Assembly (NCBI RefSeq): GCF_012933465.1
Contig: NZ_JABBND010000004.1
Coordinates: 1 to 64,000, forward strand
Length of the DNA stretch: 64,000 nt
Direction of reading: 5' to 3'
Origin: Actinomycetospora sp. TBRC 11914
GTDB lineage: Bacteria; Actinomycetota; Actinomycetes; Mycobacteriales; Pseudonocardiaceae
The notes under the pieces: model-generated
Told to the model about the DNA's origin: nothing
Databases searched by the model: none
The model's input: the letters and a program-made list of their open reading frames with translations, nothing else
In this document: piece by piece, positions 17,757 through 25,822 of the stretch
Layout: the number at the start of each line of letters is the position of its first letter
Position numbering within the stretch: position 1 is the first letter of the stretch
Translations under genes and position numbers: made by a program

Positions 17757-19230
17757 CCAGCGCGCGGCGGCAGGGCTCCTCGACCCACCGGTACGCGAGG
17801 TGGGCCACCAGCACGGACCCGACGAGCACGTGCGGCACCGCCAGCGCCGCGAGCGAGCTGTTCGGCGCCAGCGCCGGGAACCGCGTCATCGCCACCACGG
17901 TGATCTCGATGAGCGGGAAGTGCACGAGGTAGATCGCGTAGGAGATCCGCCCGCCGTGCTGCAGCCTCGGGTGCGACAGGAACCGCACCACCCCGCCCCG
18001 CGCGAGGCACAGCGCCCCGAGCAGCAGCGGGAACATCGGCACCGCGAACCACAGCCGGTCCGCCGCCGGGATCGCCGCCGAGGCCGGGGCGGAGGCCGCC
18101 CAGTAGGCCACCAGCACGGTCTCGGCCACCACGCCGAGCACGATCCGCTGCGCCCAGAGCTCCACCCGCGGGGTGCGCTCGATCCGCGCCACGACCAGCC
18201 ACGTCAGCATCCCCGCGGTGAACCCGCCGCCGATGCGCAGCGCCCACGCCCAGGCCCCCGTCTCGCCGGACTCCGCCGAGCCCAGCGACACCAGCGCGAT
18301 CGGTGAGGCGGCCACGACGGCGAGCGCGCCCAGCACCGGCAGCGGCCAGTTCCGGATGCGCCACGCGCCGAGCACGAGCAGCGGGAAGCACAGGTAGGCC
18401 AGCCACTCGGCGCTGACCGACCACGCGGGCAGCACGAACGAGATCCCCTCGATGCCCCGCGAGTCCCACAGCTGGGTCATCGTCAGCTGGCGCAACCAGC
18501 CCCACGGTCCGAGGTCGGGCTGCGGGGACTGCCACGTCACCACCCCGTCGTGCCCGAACGCCAGGCGGGCGGCGCACCAGACCCCGAAGGCGACCGTGAC
18601 CACGGCGTAGAGCGGCCAGACCCGGGCGACGCGCGCCCGCAGGAACGCCCAGACGCCGGCCGGCGTCGGGCGCTCGCCCAGGCGCGCCAGGTAGGCCCGG
18701 GTGAGCACGAGGCCCGAGAGCACGAAGAACAGGTCCACGCCGAGCGGCCCCGCGGCGACCAGCGGCGCGATCGGCGCGGTCCAGCGCGCGAACACGTCGC
18801 CGGGCACGTAGGAGGCGTGCAGGAGCAGCACCCACACCGCGGCGACGCAGCGCAGCCCGGTGAGCTGCGGGATGTCGCCCCGCGAGGTCCCGACGGCGGG
18901 TGTGCCCGGCCGCGGCTCCCGGGTGGGCGCGGCGACCGCCGGGGTCGGCGCGGTCCCGCGCGTGCGGGGCAGCGGCAGCACGGAGGGCGCCGAGGACAGC
19001 GCGGTCACGGTGGCACCCGACGGCGCCGCGGCGGGGACGGCCGCCAGCGGCGTCGTCGGCAGCCGCGTGAGGCCGGCGGCGCCCAGCGCGCCGTCCGGTC
19101 CGCGGCGACCGGTCCGTGTCGTGAGCGCGGTCAGCGTCCCCACGTGCTGCCTCCCCGACGGTCGTGGACTGGGCGACCCGGTCGGTGTGACCGCGCCGCT
19201 CGATGAAGGGAACGGCGCCGCGCGGCCCAT
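17719..19230 (-). CDS. Membrane acyltransferase (acyltransferase-3 / OafA family)
   Basis: About 503 residues. A Pro/Ala/Thr-rich N-terminal region of some 120 residues is followed by about ten membrane segments starting at QLTGLRCVAAVWVLLLHAS. The conserved family histidine is in that first helix. RARVARVWPLY and FVLSGLVLTRAYL are further family marks. Such enzymes O-acylate sugars of cell-surface polysaccharides using acyl-CoA. The acceptor is unknown, though the arabinogalactan genes make a wall glycan plausible. The C-terminus (RREHK-type, ending KVLL) is encoded by palindromic copy B. ATG 19230 has a GGAG 8 nt upstream; a shorter start inside the Pro-rich part is possible. Confidence 0.85.
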   Translation of the reverse strand: MGRAAPFPSSSGAVTPTGSPSPRPSGRQHVGTLTALTTRTGRRGPDGALGAAGLTRLPTTPLAAVPAAAPSGATVTALSSAPSVLPLPRTRGTAPTPAVAAPTREPRPGTPAVGTSRGDIPQLTGLRCVAAVWVLLLHASYVPGDVFARWTAPIAPLVAAGPLGVDLFFVLSGLVLTRAYLARLGERPTPAGVWAFLRARVARVWPLYAVVTVAFGVWCAARLAFGHDGVVTWQSPQPDLGPWGWLRQLTMTQLWDSRGIEGISFVLPAWSVSAEWLAYLCFPLLVLGAWRIRNWPLPVLGALAVVAASPIALVSLGSAESGETGAWAWALRIGGGFTAGMLTWLVVARIERTPRVELWAQRIVLGVVAETVLVAYWAASAPASAAIPAADRLWFAVPMFPLLLGALCLARGGVVRFLSHPRLQHGGRISYAIYLVHFPLIEITVVAMTRFPALAPNSSLAALAVPHVLVGSVLVAHLAYRWVEEPCRRALGGLRPREHKVLL

Positions 19231-19519
19231 TCCTGATACTCCGTTCAGTGGATCGACGGAGCGGGCCCCGGATAGCCGTCAGTACCTCGGGTCACGCCCG
19301 GCACGGTGGGTGACCGATCCGACCCGCCCACGCTCCTGGACCCCCTCGACGGGGCGGTCCGTCCTCCTCCCCGATGGAGTGCCGAGCCGCCCCGGCCGCG
19401 TCGTCACGACCCCGGTCACGGCCCGTGACTCCCGGACCCGGCCACGGGACCGGACGTGTGCCCGCCTACCGTGACCGGGTTGCCGCCGGAGGGGGAGGCG
19501 GCCGAGGAGGAACGTTGTC

Positions 19520-21739
19520 GTGACCAGGGGCCAGACCATGGCCGACCCGGGCCTGGGGCCCGAGTCGGCGCGCCCGGAACCGGCCGGGGATCACCCACAC
19601 GGGGTCGACCCCCACTCGAGGCACCCCGACGTCTCGCTCCTCGCGGTCGGTGGTTTCGCCGTGGTCACCGCGGTCGCGACGCTCGCGGTGAACGCGGCCT
19701 ACAACCAGGGCCACGTCGTCCCCCCGCTCGACGACGTCTACATCCACCTCCAGTACGCCCGCCAGCTCGGGCTCGGCGAGTTCCTGCGCTACCAGCCGGG
19801 TGCGCCGCCCACCACGGGCGCGAGCAGCCTGCTCTACGTCCTGCTGCTCGGCGTCGTGGCGGTCGTCGTGCCGTCGGGCCTGCTGCTCCACGCCGCGCTG
19901 GCCCTCGGGGTGGTGTGCTTCGCGGGCACCGTCGTGCTGGTCGCCCTGCTCGGCCGGGCACTGGCCTCGCGGCGCGCGGGCACCGTCGCGGCCGTCCTCA
20001 CCGCGCTGTGCGGGCCGCTGCTGTGGGGCGCCACGAGCGGGATGGAGGTCGGCCTCGTCGCGCTGCTCGCGACGGCGACGCTCCTGGCGTTCGTCCGCGA
20101 GCAGCACGAGGGCCGCTTCCGGGTGCTCCCGTGGCTCGCCACCCTGCTGGTCCTGACGCGGCCCGAGGGGCTCGTCCTCGTCGTCGCGGTCCTGCTCGGG
20201 GTGGCGGCGACCCTGGTCGCGCGGCACCGGCGCGGCCTCGACCCCGCCGGCCGGCTCGTCCCGGTCGCGACGCGCTGCCTGGTGCCGCTGGCCGCGGCGC
20301 TCGGGCAGTTCCTGCTGTACCGGTTGCTCACCGGGTCGGCGGAGAACAGCGGGATCACCGCGAAGTCGTGGTTCTCCCGGTCGCTGGGGTCACCGCTCGA
20401 GGTCCTCGACCGCGTCGTCGCGACAGTGCAGACCGCCCTGCAGCTCGTCGGCGGGGTCGCGACGACGGAGGTCGCGGGCCCCGGTGTCGCCGTGCTCGTG
20501 GCGCTGGGGCTGGCCGCGCTCGCGCTGGGCCGCCCGCCGCGCCGGATCGTCGCGGGCGTGCTCGGCCTCGGGCTGGCCGGGGTGCTCCTCGCGGTCGCCA
20601 CGCTGCAGACCGCGCTCTGGCAGGACGGGCGCTACCTGCAGCCCTTCCTGCCGGTCGTGGTGCTGCTCGCCGTCCTGGGGACCCGGGCCGTCGGGCGGGC
20701 CGCCGCCGACGCGCGCCGGGGCCGCGTGCTCACTGCGGGCATCGTCGCGGTGCTGCTCGCGTTCGGCCTCGTCTCGGCCCCGACCTGGGCGCTGCGCGGG
20801 GGTCAGCAGGCGTCGGGCATCCGCGAGTCCGCGGTGTCGGTGTCGCAGTGGCTGCACGGCCACACCCCGCCGACCGCGGTGGTCGGGGTCAACGACGCCG
20901 GGGCCGTCGCCTGGTTCTCCGGGCGGCGCGTGGTCGACCTCGTCGGCCTGACGACGCCGGGCCTGGCCCGCCCCGCCCTCGAGGGCTCGGGCGCGATGTA
21001 CGAGGCGCTGGCCCACCTGCCGGTGGACCGGCGGCCGACGTACTTCTCGGTGTTCGACCACACCGAGCTGCTCCCGGTCGGCGAGCTCCAGGCAGCGCGG
21101 ATCTTCGGCGATCGGCCGCTGGTCTCGTTCGACGCGAAGAGCCCCGACCGCGACCCCGGTCCCTTCGGCGGCATCTGCCAGACGACCGGCGACTGCCGGG
21201 TGATCAGCGTGTGGCGCGCGGACTGGTCGCACGTCGGCAGCGGCGACGCCCCCGACGCCCCGGTGCCCGGCCGCGTCGTCGACCACCTCAACGTCGGCGA
21301 CCTCGCCGACGAGGCCGCCCACGGCTACGGCGTCGACCGCGCCCTCGTCGGGCTCGGCGACTCCACCGAGGTGCGCTCCCAGGCCGACCCCGGCGGGCGG
21401 GTGGTCGTCGACAGCGGGCGCCACGTCGTCGGCGGGGAGCACTTCGTGCTGCGCGGGCTCACCCCCGGGCGGCCGGTGACCCTGACGGCGCGGGTCGACG
21501 CCCGCGAGCCGGTGGCGGACCGCAACACCGAGGCCGGCGTCGTCGCCGTGGGCGCGGACGGCCACCGGGTCGGCGACTGGGCGTTCGCCACGGGCCCCGG
21601 GTCGTGGGCGCAGTCGTCGGTGACGATCCCCGGTCCGGACGTCAGGTCCGGCACGCTCGAGGTCACCCTCGGCCCCCGTCAGCCCTACCTGGCGCCCTAC
21701 CCCGACTACCACTCGTTCGGCTACTGGGCGTCCCAGTAG
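19520..21739 (+). CDS. GT-C type membrane glycosyltransferase-like protein
   Basis: A 739-residue integral membrane protein with about ten hydrophobic segments and a C-terminal extracytoplasmic domain from about residue 450. The first loop has the acidic pair LDDVYIHLQYARQ, the GT-C hallmark. A later VGVNDAGAVAWFSGRRVVDLVGL motif recurs in related GT-C proteins of actinobacteria. The organisation recalls the arabinosyltransferase AftB, but I cannot assign a substrate. GTG is chosen because AGGAGG lies 9 nt upstream. The gene is divergent from the acyltransferase, with 289 bp between them and no gene seen there. The stop abuts palindromic copy C. Confidence 0.8.
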   Translation: MTRGQTMADPGLGPESARPEPAGDHPHGVDPHSRHPDVSLLAVGGFAVVTAVATLAVNAAYNQGHVVPPLDDVYIHLQYARQLGLGEFLRYQPGAPPTTGASSLLYVLLLGVVAVVVPSGLLLHAALALGVVCFAGTVVLVALLGRALASRRAGTVAAVLTALCGPLLWGATSGMEVGLVALLATATLLAFVREQHEGRFRVLPWLATLLVLTRPEGLVLVVAVLLGVAATLVARHRRGLDPAGRLVPVATRCLVPLAAALGQFLLYRLLTGSAENSGITAKSWFSRSLGSPLEVLDRVVATVQTALQLVGGVATTEVAGPGVAVLVALGLAALALGRPPRRIVAGVLGLGLAGVLLAVATLQTALWQDGRYLQPFLPVVVLLAVLGTRAVGRAAADARRGRVLTAGIVAVLLAFGLVSAPTWALRGGQQASGIRESAVSVSQWLHGHTPPTAVVGVNDAGAVAWFSGRRVVDLVGLTTPGLARPALEGSGAMYEALAHLPVDRRPTYFSVFDHTELLPVGELQAARIFGDRPLVSFDAKSPDRDPGPFGGICQTTGDCRVISVWRADWSHVGSGDAPDAPVPGRVVDHLNVGDLADEAAHGYGVDRALVGLGDSTEVRSQADPGGRVVVDSGRHVVGGEHFVLRGLTPGRPVTLTARVDAREPVADRNTEAGVVAVGADGHRVGDWAFATGPGSWAQSSVTIPGPDVRSGTLEVTLGPRQPYLAPYPDYHSFGYWASQ

Positions 21740-21810
21740 GTGCGCTGCGCGCTCGTGAGCAGAAAATGTCGCTATAGCGACACTTTCTGCTCACGAGGCC
21801 GGAGGCCACC
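21740..21810. repeat. Palindromic 3'-end element, copy C
   Basis: It fills exactly the space between the TAG of the GT-C gene and the mscL stop. The core 21752-21797 is a 46-bp palindrome with a single mismatch and the centre CGCTATAGCG. Confidence 0.9.
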
Positions 21811-22248
21811 TCAGCGGTCCTGGTGCGGGATCCGTCCTGCCGTGCCGCCGTCGTCGGGGCCGCGGCGGGGCTGCGCCTGCTGGCGCAGCAGATCGCGGAT
21901 CTCGGTGAGGAGCTCGACGTCCGTCGGCTCGGCCGGCCCGGCCTCCTCCCCGCGCTTGCGGCGGTCGGAGATGACCTTGAGCGGGTAGACGACGAGGAAG
22001 TAGATCACCGCGGCCGTGAGGACGAAGGTGATCACGGCGTTGATGAACGAGGCGTAGTCGAAGACCACGCCGTTGACCACGAACGAGCCCGCGAACTCGC
22101 CGCCGCCGGAGAGGAGCTGGATCAGCGGCTTGAGGAAGGCGTTGGTGGTGGCGGTGACCACCGCGGTGAACGCGGCGCCGACGACCACGGCGACGGCGAG
22201 GTCGACGACGTTCCCCCGGAGCAGGAAGTCCTTGAAGCCCTTCAGCAC
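21811..22248 (-). CDS. mscL: Large-conductance mechanosensitive channel MscL
   Basis: A 145-residue channel subunit, pentameric in the family, that opens under membrane tension to release solutes during hypo-osmotic shock. The N-terminal amphipathic helix (MLKGFKDFLLRGNVVDLAVAV) runs into TM1 with the family's small-residue pore lining (VVVGAAFTAVV). The periplasmic loop is short. TM2 (AVITFVLTAAVIYFLVVYPLKVI) is followed by the charged RRKR cluster and a C-terminal helix. GTG start with GAGGGG 6 nt upstream. Confidence 0.95.
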   Translation of the reverse strand: MLKGFKDFLLRGNVVDLAVAVVVGAAFTAVVTATTNAFLKPLIQLLSGGGEFAGSFVVNGVVFDYASFINAVITFVLTAAVIYFLVVYPLKVISDRRKRGEEAGPAEPTDVELLTEIRDLLRQQAQPRRGPDDGGTAGRIPHQDR

Positions 22249-22333
22249 CGCGGTCCCCTCGCACCAGGTAGCTCAAGACGTCGGCGGATTCACCAGCCGA
22301 TCCCGGCTGCACCGTAGGGCCCCCACCGACGAC

Positions 22334-22379
22334 GACGCGCCCGCCACGCCGAGGGGGGAGCTGGCGTGACGGGCGCGTC
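22334..22379 (-). terminator. Hairpin terminator downstream of the small secreted protein gene
   Basis: Arms 22334-22343 and 22370-22379 pair perfectly over 10 bp (GACGCGCCCG), with an inner ACGCC/GGCGT extension. It lies 32 nt beyond the stop at 22412. Confidence 0.55.
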
Positions 22380-22411
22380 GGCGGGGCCGGGTCGTGCAGG
22401 ACCCGGGGCCT

Positions 22412-22729
22412 CTAGTTGGAGGCGGCGATCGGGTTGTGGCAGGACTTGGCGTTGGTGGCCGAGTTGCCCTTCTCCGCCTTCGAGAGCAGCGGGATGTCAC
22501 CCGCGAGGTCCTGGACCGGGACCTGGACGCCGAGCGCGTTGACCGGGACGTCGTTGTTGCAGGCGTCGAGCGAGGTGTTCGGCGCGAAGTCGCTGGAGTT
22601 GATCAGGCCCTTCTGCACGGTCGCGCCGCTGTCGCCGTCGTGCGCGAACGCAGCACCCGTCATGCTGGTGAGTCCGGCGCCGATCAGCGACGTCGCCAGC
22701 ACGGCCTTGCGGAAAGCTCCCACGATCAT
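22412..22729 (-). CDS. Small secreted protein, rodlin/chaplin-like in style
   Basis: A 105-residue protein with a clear signal peptide (basic start, hydrophobic core, AFA cleavage site near residue 29). The mature part has two cysteines (DACNN and KSCHNP), Asn-rich patches and VPVNALGVQVPVQDLAG. That wording resembles small actinobacterial surface proteins such as rodlins and chaplins, but no family can be assigned with certainty. The two cysteines could form one disulfide. ATG 22729 is favoured over the upstream ATG because the signal peptide follows it directly and GAGAGG precedes it. Confidence 0.75.
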   Translation of the reverse strand: MIVGAFRKAVLATSLIGAGLTSMTGAAFAHDGDSGATVQKGLINSSDFAPNTSLDACNNDVPVNALGVQVPVQDLAGDIPLLSKAEKGNSATNAKSCHNPIAASN

Positions 22730-23082
22730 GTCCTCTCGATCTTTGGTCTTCGGGGGCGACCTGGTGATCGCGTGGCGCCACGTAATCAGAACGCGACGCA
22801 CCGTGTCCGACATGGGGCCGAGTGGGCGGTGGGGCCGGCCCTCACCCGTTGGGGACCGCGCTACGTCGCGACGTTCCGTACCCGGATGACCTTTCCGTCA
22901 CGTCATCCCGACACCACACACGATGATCACCCGGGCGAGGAGCGGGACCTGTCACGCTCCGCGTCGCAGGGTTTTCGCGACACCGTCACCTGCTGCGCCG
23001 AGAGGGGGACGAGGCGCGCCCAGTGGCGCCGGCCGTGTCGCGAGCCGGGAAGCGCCCCCGACGACCCGATAGCGTCCGCCGC
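22730..23082. other. Divergent intergenic region, no gene seen
   Basis: 353 bp between the secreted-protein gene and the MFS gene. It is less GC-rich than its surroundings. It holds a perfect 12-bp palindrome ACGTCGCGACGT at 22863-22874, which could be an operator, and the MFS -10 candidate at its end. No small ORF with a convincing ribosome-binding site is visible. Confidence 0.4.
23070..23075 (+). promoter_or_regulatory. Candidate -10 box (TAGCGT) for the MFS gene
   Basis: TAGCGT ends 7 nt before the GTG at 23083, again in the leaderless arrangement, and fixes that start over an upstream in-frame ATG. Confidence 0.4.
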
Positions 23083-24432
23083 GTGTCCACCGAGTCGGCC
23101 GCCGCGCCGCCGCGCACCCTCGGTCCGCTGGTCTCCTGGGCTGCCTGGGACTGGGGATCGGCCGCCTTCAACGCGGTCATCACGACCTTCGTCTTCACCG
23201 TCTACCTGACCTCCGGCGTCGCCGCCGACGAGGCCTCGGGGTCGTCCGCGCTGGCGAACACGATCGCCATCGCGGGAGTGCTCGTGGCGCTCACCGCGCC
23301 GGTCTACGGGCAGCGCAGCGACGCGTCGGGAGCCGAGCACGGCCGGCAGCGGCGCCTCGGCGCGCTCACCGCGGTGATCGTCGTCGCGACCGCCCTGATG
23401 TTCTTCGTGCAGGGCTCGCCGTCCTACCTGCTGCTCGGGCTGGTCCTCCTCGGGATCGGGACCTTCGCCTACGAGCTCGCGCAGGTGGAGTACAACGCGA
23501 TGATCTACCGGCTGGCGCCGCCCGGACGCACCGGGTGGGTGTCCGGCGTCGGCTGGTCGGCGGGCTACCTCGGCGGGATCGTGCTGCTGATCGTCTGCCT
23601 CGTGCTGTTCATCGCGCCGATCGGGGTCATCACGTTCCCCTCGCCCGACCTCGGGCCGCGGGTGATCGCCCTCGTGTGCGCCGCGTGGTTCGCGGTCTTC
23701 GCGATCCCGGTGCTGCTGATGCGCTTCCCGTACCCGGCGCCTCCCGGCGACGCCGAGGCCGCGCGCGTCGGGTGGTTCGGTTCCTACGCGCTGCTGGTGC
23801 GCCGGCTCGTCGCGCTCGGGCACAGCGACCGCAACCTGCTCGGGTTCCTCGTCGCGAGCGCGGTCTACCGCGACGGGCTGACCGCGGTGTTCACCTTCGG
23901 GGGCGTCCTGGCGGCGGGCACCTTCGGGCTCAGCCAGACCGAGGTCATCTTCTTCGCGATCGCCGCCAACGTGGTCTCGGCGGTCGGGGCCGTGGTCGGA
24001 GGCCTGTTCGACGACCGCATCGGGCCGAAGCGGGTCGTGGTCGTCTCGCTGATCGCGCTCGTGATCGTGGCCGCGGCGCTGCTCCCCGCGTCGGGGAAGG
24101 CGGCCTTCTGGACGGGCGGCCTGGTGCTCTCGCTGTTCGTCGGCCCGGCCCAGGCGTGCTCCCGCAGCTACCTCGCCCGGCTCGTCCCCCCGGGGCGCGA
24201 GGGAGAGATCTTCGGTCTGTACGCGACGACGGGCCGGGCCGTCAGCTTCCTCGCTCCCGCCCTGTTCAGCCTGTTCATCACGCTGTTCGGCGAGCAGCGC
24301 TGGGGGATCGCGGGGATCGGGATCGTGCTGCTCGTGGGGCTCGGCGCGCTGCTGCCGGTGCGGCCGGTGCCGGGGCGGGTGGGGGCCGGCGCGGCGTCCG
24401 TCGAGGCGGCGCCGTCGGCGGACGCCGGCTGA
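23083..24432 (+). CDS. MFS transporter, UMF1/Atg22-like family
   Basis: A 449-residue protein with about twelve hydrophobic segments. The opening (WAAWDWGSAAFNAVITTFVFTVYL), APVYGQRSD in loop 2-3 and GRTGWVSGVGWSAGYLGGI in the middle are characteristic of the UMF1 (Atg22-like) branch of the major facilitator superfamily. The substrate is unknown; eukaryotic relatives export amino acids from vacuoles. The GTG start is set by the preceding TAGCGT. It is a single gene, convergent with the next across 78 bp. Confidence 0.88.
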   Translation: MSTESAAAPPRTLGPLVSWAAWDWGSAAFNAVITTFVFTVYLTSGVAADEASGSSALANTIAIAGVLVALTAPVYGQRSDASGAEHGRQRRLGALTAVIVVATALMFFVQGSPSYLLLGLVLLGIGTFAYELAQVEYNAMIYRLAPPGRTGWVSGVGWSAGYLGGIVLLIVCLVLFIAPIGVITFPSPDLGPRVIALVCAAWFAVFAIPVLLMRFPYPAPPGDAEAARVGWFGSYALLVRRLVALGHSDRNLLGFLVASAVYRDGLTAVFTFGGVLAAGTFGLSQTEVIFFAIAANVVSAVGAVVGGLFDDRIGPKRVVVVSLIALVIVAAALLPASGKAAFWTGGLVLSLFVGPAQACSRSYLARLVPPGREGEIFGLYATTGRAVSFLAPALFSLFITLFGEQRWGIAGIGIVLLVGLGALLPVRPVPGRVGAGAASVEAAPSADAG

Positions 24433-24510
24433 GTAGCGCCGGCCGGCCGCGCCCGCGAGGGCACCGCAGGCAGGCCCGCGGGGCGCCAGAGCTGCCCCAC
24501 GTGCTCCTGA

Positions 24511-25215
24511 TCAGCCGAGACGGGCCGCGAGGAAGCGAATCAGCCGGGACGCCAGCTCGCCGACGAACGCCCAGAACACGGCGGCGATCAGCGAGTTCAC
24601 GATCAGCATGACGGTCGGGTTCGCGGGGACGAACAGGTCGCGGAACCCCAGGATGACGATGTCCGCGACGGCACCGACGAACTGCGCGACGCCGTTGGCC
24701 GGGTTGACCCCGACCAGGACCAGCACGACGTTCACCACGAGCACCAGGGCGAACAGCAGCGCCAGCGTGCGCACCACCGTGGCCAGCACGTTGCCGGTGC
24801 GCCAGGCGAGCTCACCGACGTCGATCGACCGGTGCCGCTGGGAGCCCGACGGCCGCTCCGGCTCGGCCCAGGACGTGTCCCCCCGGCCCCGCTGCGCCGC
24901 CGACCCGTCGTCGGCGATCCGCTCGGTCTTCTGCTCGGCGGGGGCGGCCGTCTTCTCGGTCTTCTGCTCCGCCGGCTGCTCGTGCTTCTCGGTCTTCTGC
25001 TCGCTGGGGGCGGCCGACTTCTCGGTCTTCTGCTCCGCCGGCTGCTCGTGCTTCTCGGTGGGGTCCTCGGAGGGCGCCTGCGCCTCGGCAGCCGCGTTCC
25101 CGGTCGCCTCGTCGTTCGCGGCGTGCCGCCCCGTGCTCTCGCCGGACGCGGCGTCCTGGGCGGCGCTCTCGCCGCCGGCCGACGCCGTCTTCTCCTCGGT
25201 TCCCTGCTCCGCCAT
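24511..25215 (-). CDS. Lys/Glu-rich repeat protein with two C-terminal membrane segments
   Basis: A 234-residue protein. Residues 1-130 are charged and low in complexity, with repeats of the type EKHEQPAEQKTEK. Two hydrophobic segments follow (about 145-170 and 205-225), with DVGELAWRTGNVLATVVRTLALLF and FVGELASRLIRFLAARLG at their borders. The membrane half resembles small actinobacterial membrane proteins of unknown role. The N-terminal half is probably disordered and cytosolic. A 41-bp perfect direct repeat inside the gene shows recent expansion. ATG start. Function unknown. Confidence 0.75.
   Translation of the reverse strand: MAEQGTEEKTASAGGESAAQDAASGESTGRHAANDEATGNAAAEAQAPSEDPTEKHEQPAEQKTEKSAAPSEQKTEKHEQPAEQKTEKTAAPAEQKTERIADDGSAAQRGRGDTSWAEPERPSGSQRHRSIDVGELAWRTGNVLATVVRTLALLFALVLVVNVVLVLVGVNPANGVAQFVGAVADIVILGFRDLFVPANPTVMLIVNSLIAAVFWAFVGELASRLIRFLAARLG
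24953..25059. repeat. 41-bp perfect direct repeat inside a coding region
   Basis: 24953-24993 and 25019-25059 are identical 41-mers in the same frame (66 nt apart). They encode the repeated HEQPAEQKTE segment of the Lys/Glu-rich protein. Confidence 0.85.
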
Positions 25216-25354
25216 GCGCCGAATGATGCACCGCCGTGCGCCGTCACCCGACGGCGGGCGCGTTCGCCGGTCGGGAAATGCGTTGAACCCGGCCCGGCGG
25301 GTCCGCCACCGTGGGGCGGCCGTGAGGTGCGCAACGGACGAGGAGGAGGCCCCC

Positions 25355-25789
25355 GTGGACGCCGCCGAGCACACCCCCACCGTGGTGCGCCCCCGCCTGC
25401 CCCGCGCCGAGTTCGCCGACGCGCTGGCCGCGTGGCTGGAGGAGGGCCTCGCCGCGCGCGGCGACGGCGCGTCGCCCGTCGGCGCGGCCGTCGTCCTCGT
25501 CCCGGAGTACCTCCACGCGGGCGCCCCCCGCGTCCTCGCCGACCTCGCCGCCCGCGACTGGACCGGCACCGTCGTCGCCGTCGTCGGCTACGGCGGCTGC
25601 ACCCGCGGCCGCCACGCGATCGAGGACGCCCGGGAGGTCCTCCGGGCGGCCGGCGCGGAGGTGCTCGGGGAGGCGCTGGGCATCGACGCCGCCCGGGTCC
25701 GCGCGACCGGCTTCGACGCCGCCGACGTGCTCCTGCGCGAGGCCCTCCTCGGTGCCCTCCGGGCTCGTGAGCAGAAACTGCCGCTATGA
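25355..25789 (+). CDS. NADPH-dependent FMN reductase-like protein (flavodoxin fold)
   Basis: A 144-residue protein. The parts VLVPEYLHAGAPRVLADL and GTVVAVVGYGGCTRGRHAIEDAREVLRAAGAEVLG follow the pattern of the second half of SsuE-like FMN reductases (P-Y--G-P--LK, then a Gly-rich strand-loop). The first part is shorter than usual and lacks a clear phosphate-binding loop, so FMN binding is uncertain. GTG is chosen because GAGGAGG lies about 7 nt upstream. The last codons (REQKLPL) and stop lie in palindromic copy D. Confidence 0.65.
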   Translation: MDAAEHTPTVVRPRLPRAEFADALAAWLEEGLAARGDGASPVGAAVVLVPEYLHAGAPRVLADLAARDWTGTVVAVVGYGGCTRGRHAIEDAREVLRAAGAEVLGEALGIDAARVRATGFDAADVLLREALLGALRAREQKLPL

Positions 25790-25822
25790 CGACACTTTCT
25801 GCTCACGAGCGCGGGAGCGCAC
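25752..25822. repeat. Palindromic 3'-end element, copy D
   Basis: The core is 25764-25809 (left arm with AACTGCCGCTATGAC replacing the usual AAGTGTCGCTATAGC). It spans the 3' end of the flavin-reductase-like gene and ends one base before the glfT2 stop. The two genes are convergent. Confidence 0.85.

Noticed and set aside
19520-21739. Firm assignment as AftB
   Set aside because: Only the first-loop acidic pattern and general layout agree, so the substrate was left open.
15382-25822. CRISPR array
   Set aside because: The palindromic copies are kilobases apart, have no regular spacers and no cas genes nearby.
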